A DNA stretch of 6,390 bases from contig JBBSOJ010000197.1 in assembly GCA_038259855.1 (NCBI GenBank), forward strand, positions 1-6,390. Direction: 5' to 3'. The notes under the pieces are model-generated. The model ran no database searches, had not been told where the DNA came from, and saw only the letters and a program-made list of their open reading frames with translations. Source of the DNA: JBPOFM01 sp038259855 (GTDB lineage Bacteria; Bacteroidota; Bacteroidia; Flavobacteriales; Flavobacteriaceae). This document shows, in pieces, positions 5,593-6,390 of this stretch. Each line of letters begins with the position of its first letter. The stretch's first letter is position 1. The position numbers and the translations under genes are program-made.

Positions 5593-5892
5593 ATCGAAAT
5601 TTGTTAATCAACAACAGACGCCATCTATTGTAATATCCTATTTTTCAGCAGTAAATTGATACGCAATGATATTAACAGAATAGTGTAGCACACCATTACA
5701 AAGCAATCACAACATGAAAAAAAACGTGTCAAAATTGACTTTTCAAGAAATATTTTTCAATAAAAGTTTTTAAGAATCAGTAATGATGAACCGCAAGTGT
5801 ATAGAATTCTACTGCCACATACACCTTACTAATAATTTTTAAGGCCTAGCTAAATAGATCTTGTAATTGAACTTTTTTTTAAAACAGTTCGT
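5593..5892. other. Intergenic stretch without a convincing gene
   Basis: This AT-rich stretch lies between the thioredoxin-like remnant and the convergent outer membrane protein gene. The only start-to-stop frame of note is a 19-codon peptide at 5714-5773 (MKKNVSKLTF...), without promoter or family, which I do not call a gene. A run of eight T at 5873-5880 is not preceded by a G+C stem. No terminator with a U-tract is apparent for the minus-strand gene. Confidence 0.5.
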
Positions 5893-6390
5893 TTAAAAGG
5901 CTTGTCCGATGCCTATATAAAACAATGTATCTTCTTTTGACAATCCATAATCGAATGATATAATTGTAGATTGGTTCCAAGCGATTCTTCCGCCCAATCC
6001 ATAAGAAAATCTTATCTTATCAAAACTTAAATCTTGCCACTTGTTTCTAACCGTTCCTGCATCAAAAAATGGTGCTACACCAAAAGCAAAGTTTTGCTTT
6101 AATAATTTAGTTTCTGCAATTCTATATCTCAATTCAACATTTGTAAACCAAAGTGAACGTGCTAAAAATCTATTTGCTCTATAACCTCGTAATGATTGTT
6201 TTCCGCCAAGTGCGTTAACGCTACCCTCTGGACTCCATTGGTCTTGAAACTCAAAAAACGGTGCGTTATCACCAAAAATATGACCTATTCCAACACGACC
6301 TGCCAACACAGTTCTTTTACCAAAAGGTAACTTTGTATACGCACGCCCTTGAACAAACAGTTTGTTGAATTCAAATTCCGAACCGATGTA
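5893..6390 (-). CDS. Omp85/BamA-TamA-type outer membrane protein, C-terminal part (5' end beyond window)
   Basis: The frame stays open to the right window edge, so 165 C-terminal residues are visible. The GTG at 6309 is an internal valine and should not be taken as the start: the reading continues upstream as YIGSEFEFNKLFVQGRAY and TKLPFGKRT. Amphipathic beta strands alternate along the whole piece. GGKQSLRGYRANRF contains the RGY/RGF motif of the sixth loop that defines the Omp85 superfamily. It is followed by VELRYRI and GVAPFFDAGTV, the usual barrel strands. The protein ends IGIGQAF, and a terminal aromatic residue is the recognition signal for the BAM machinery. This corresponds to the surface antigen (D15) domain. 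Whether it is BamA, TamA or a shorter Bacteroidota barrel cannot be decided without the N-terminal part. It is transcribed towards the other genes. Confidence 0.88.
   Translation of the reverse strand, partial: YIGSEFEFNKLFVQGRAYTKLPFGKRTVLAGRVGIGHIFGDNAPFFEFQDQWSPEGSVNALGGKQSLRGYRANRFLARSLWFTNVELRYRIAETKLLKQNFAFGVAPFFDAGTVRNKWQDLSFDKIRFSYGLGGRIAWNQSTIISFDYGLSKEDTLFYIGIGQAF

Noticed and set aside
5714..5773. 19-codon open frame MKKNVSKLTF...
   Set aside because: It is too short, has no promoter or recognisable family, and is well within chance in AT-rich DNA.
5873..5897. T-run and short TTTAAAC/GTTTAAA repeat after the outer membrane protein gene, as a terminator
   Set aside because: On the minus strand the run reads as A, not T, so it cannot act as a U-tract for that gene. 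On the plus strand the T-run precedes the stem.

Overview
The window looks like chromosomal DNA from a member of the Bacteroidota, most likely a marine or soil flavobacterium. The DNA is AT-rich and start codons lack strong Shine-Dalgarno sequences. One promoter fits the Bacteroidota sigma consensus exactly (TTG, 19 nt, TAnnTTTG). The proteins are also typical: small lipoproteins, a DUF4287 protein, a TrkH with a long N-terminal extension and an Omp85-type barrel. No species can be named from the sequence alone.

Left part (1-2100). After a non-coding lead-in come a small lipoprotein gene (357-737) and a secreted protein of uncertain thioredoxin-like type (803-1384). Next is a decayed stretch: a DUF4287 pseudogene (1429-1757) with a nonsense codon and a frameshift, a strong intrinsic terminator (1804-1842), and an unidentified coding remnant with an internal amber codon (1858-2070). 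The last codons of that remnant coincide with the promoter of the next gene.

Middle (2038-5049). A short coiled-coil lipoprotein gene (2099-2392) has a near-ideal promoter and a 15-nt palindrome over its presumed transcription start. It is followed by a two-gene potassium uptake operon: the TrkH/KtrB-type membrane subunit (2607-4355) and, 7 nt later, a single-RCK TrkA/KtrA-type regulatory subunit (4363-5049). A 28-nt imperfect dyad at 2437-2464 lies in the leader of this operon.

Right part (5050-6390). A second, broken copy of the coiled-coil lipoprotein follows directly. The repeated block is 308 bp, ungapped, with 12 mismatches (about 96% identity). This copy has lost its promoter, its start codon frame and its lipobox cysteine. 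It runs straight into a remnant of a thioredoxin-fold protein (5401-5592). After about 300 nt without a convincing gene comes the 3' end of a convergent Omp85/BamA-type outer membrane protein gene on the minus strand (5893-6390), cut by the window edge.

Overall, an intact potassium transport operon is bracketed by a direct repeat and surrounded by gene debris, which suggests past duplication and rearrangement around a conserved core. I see no sign of a defence system, CRISPR array, transposase, tRNA or rRNA. The points most worth a second look are the repeat pair, the promoter and palindrome architecture, and the set of pseudogenes. I do not claim a new biological system.
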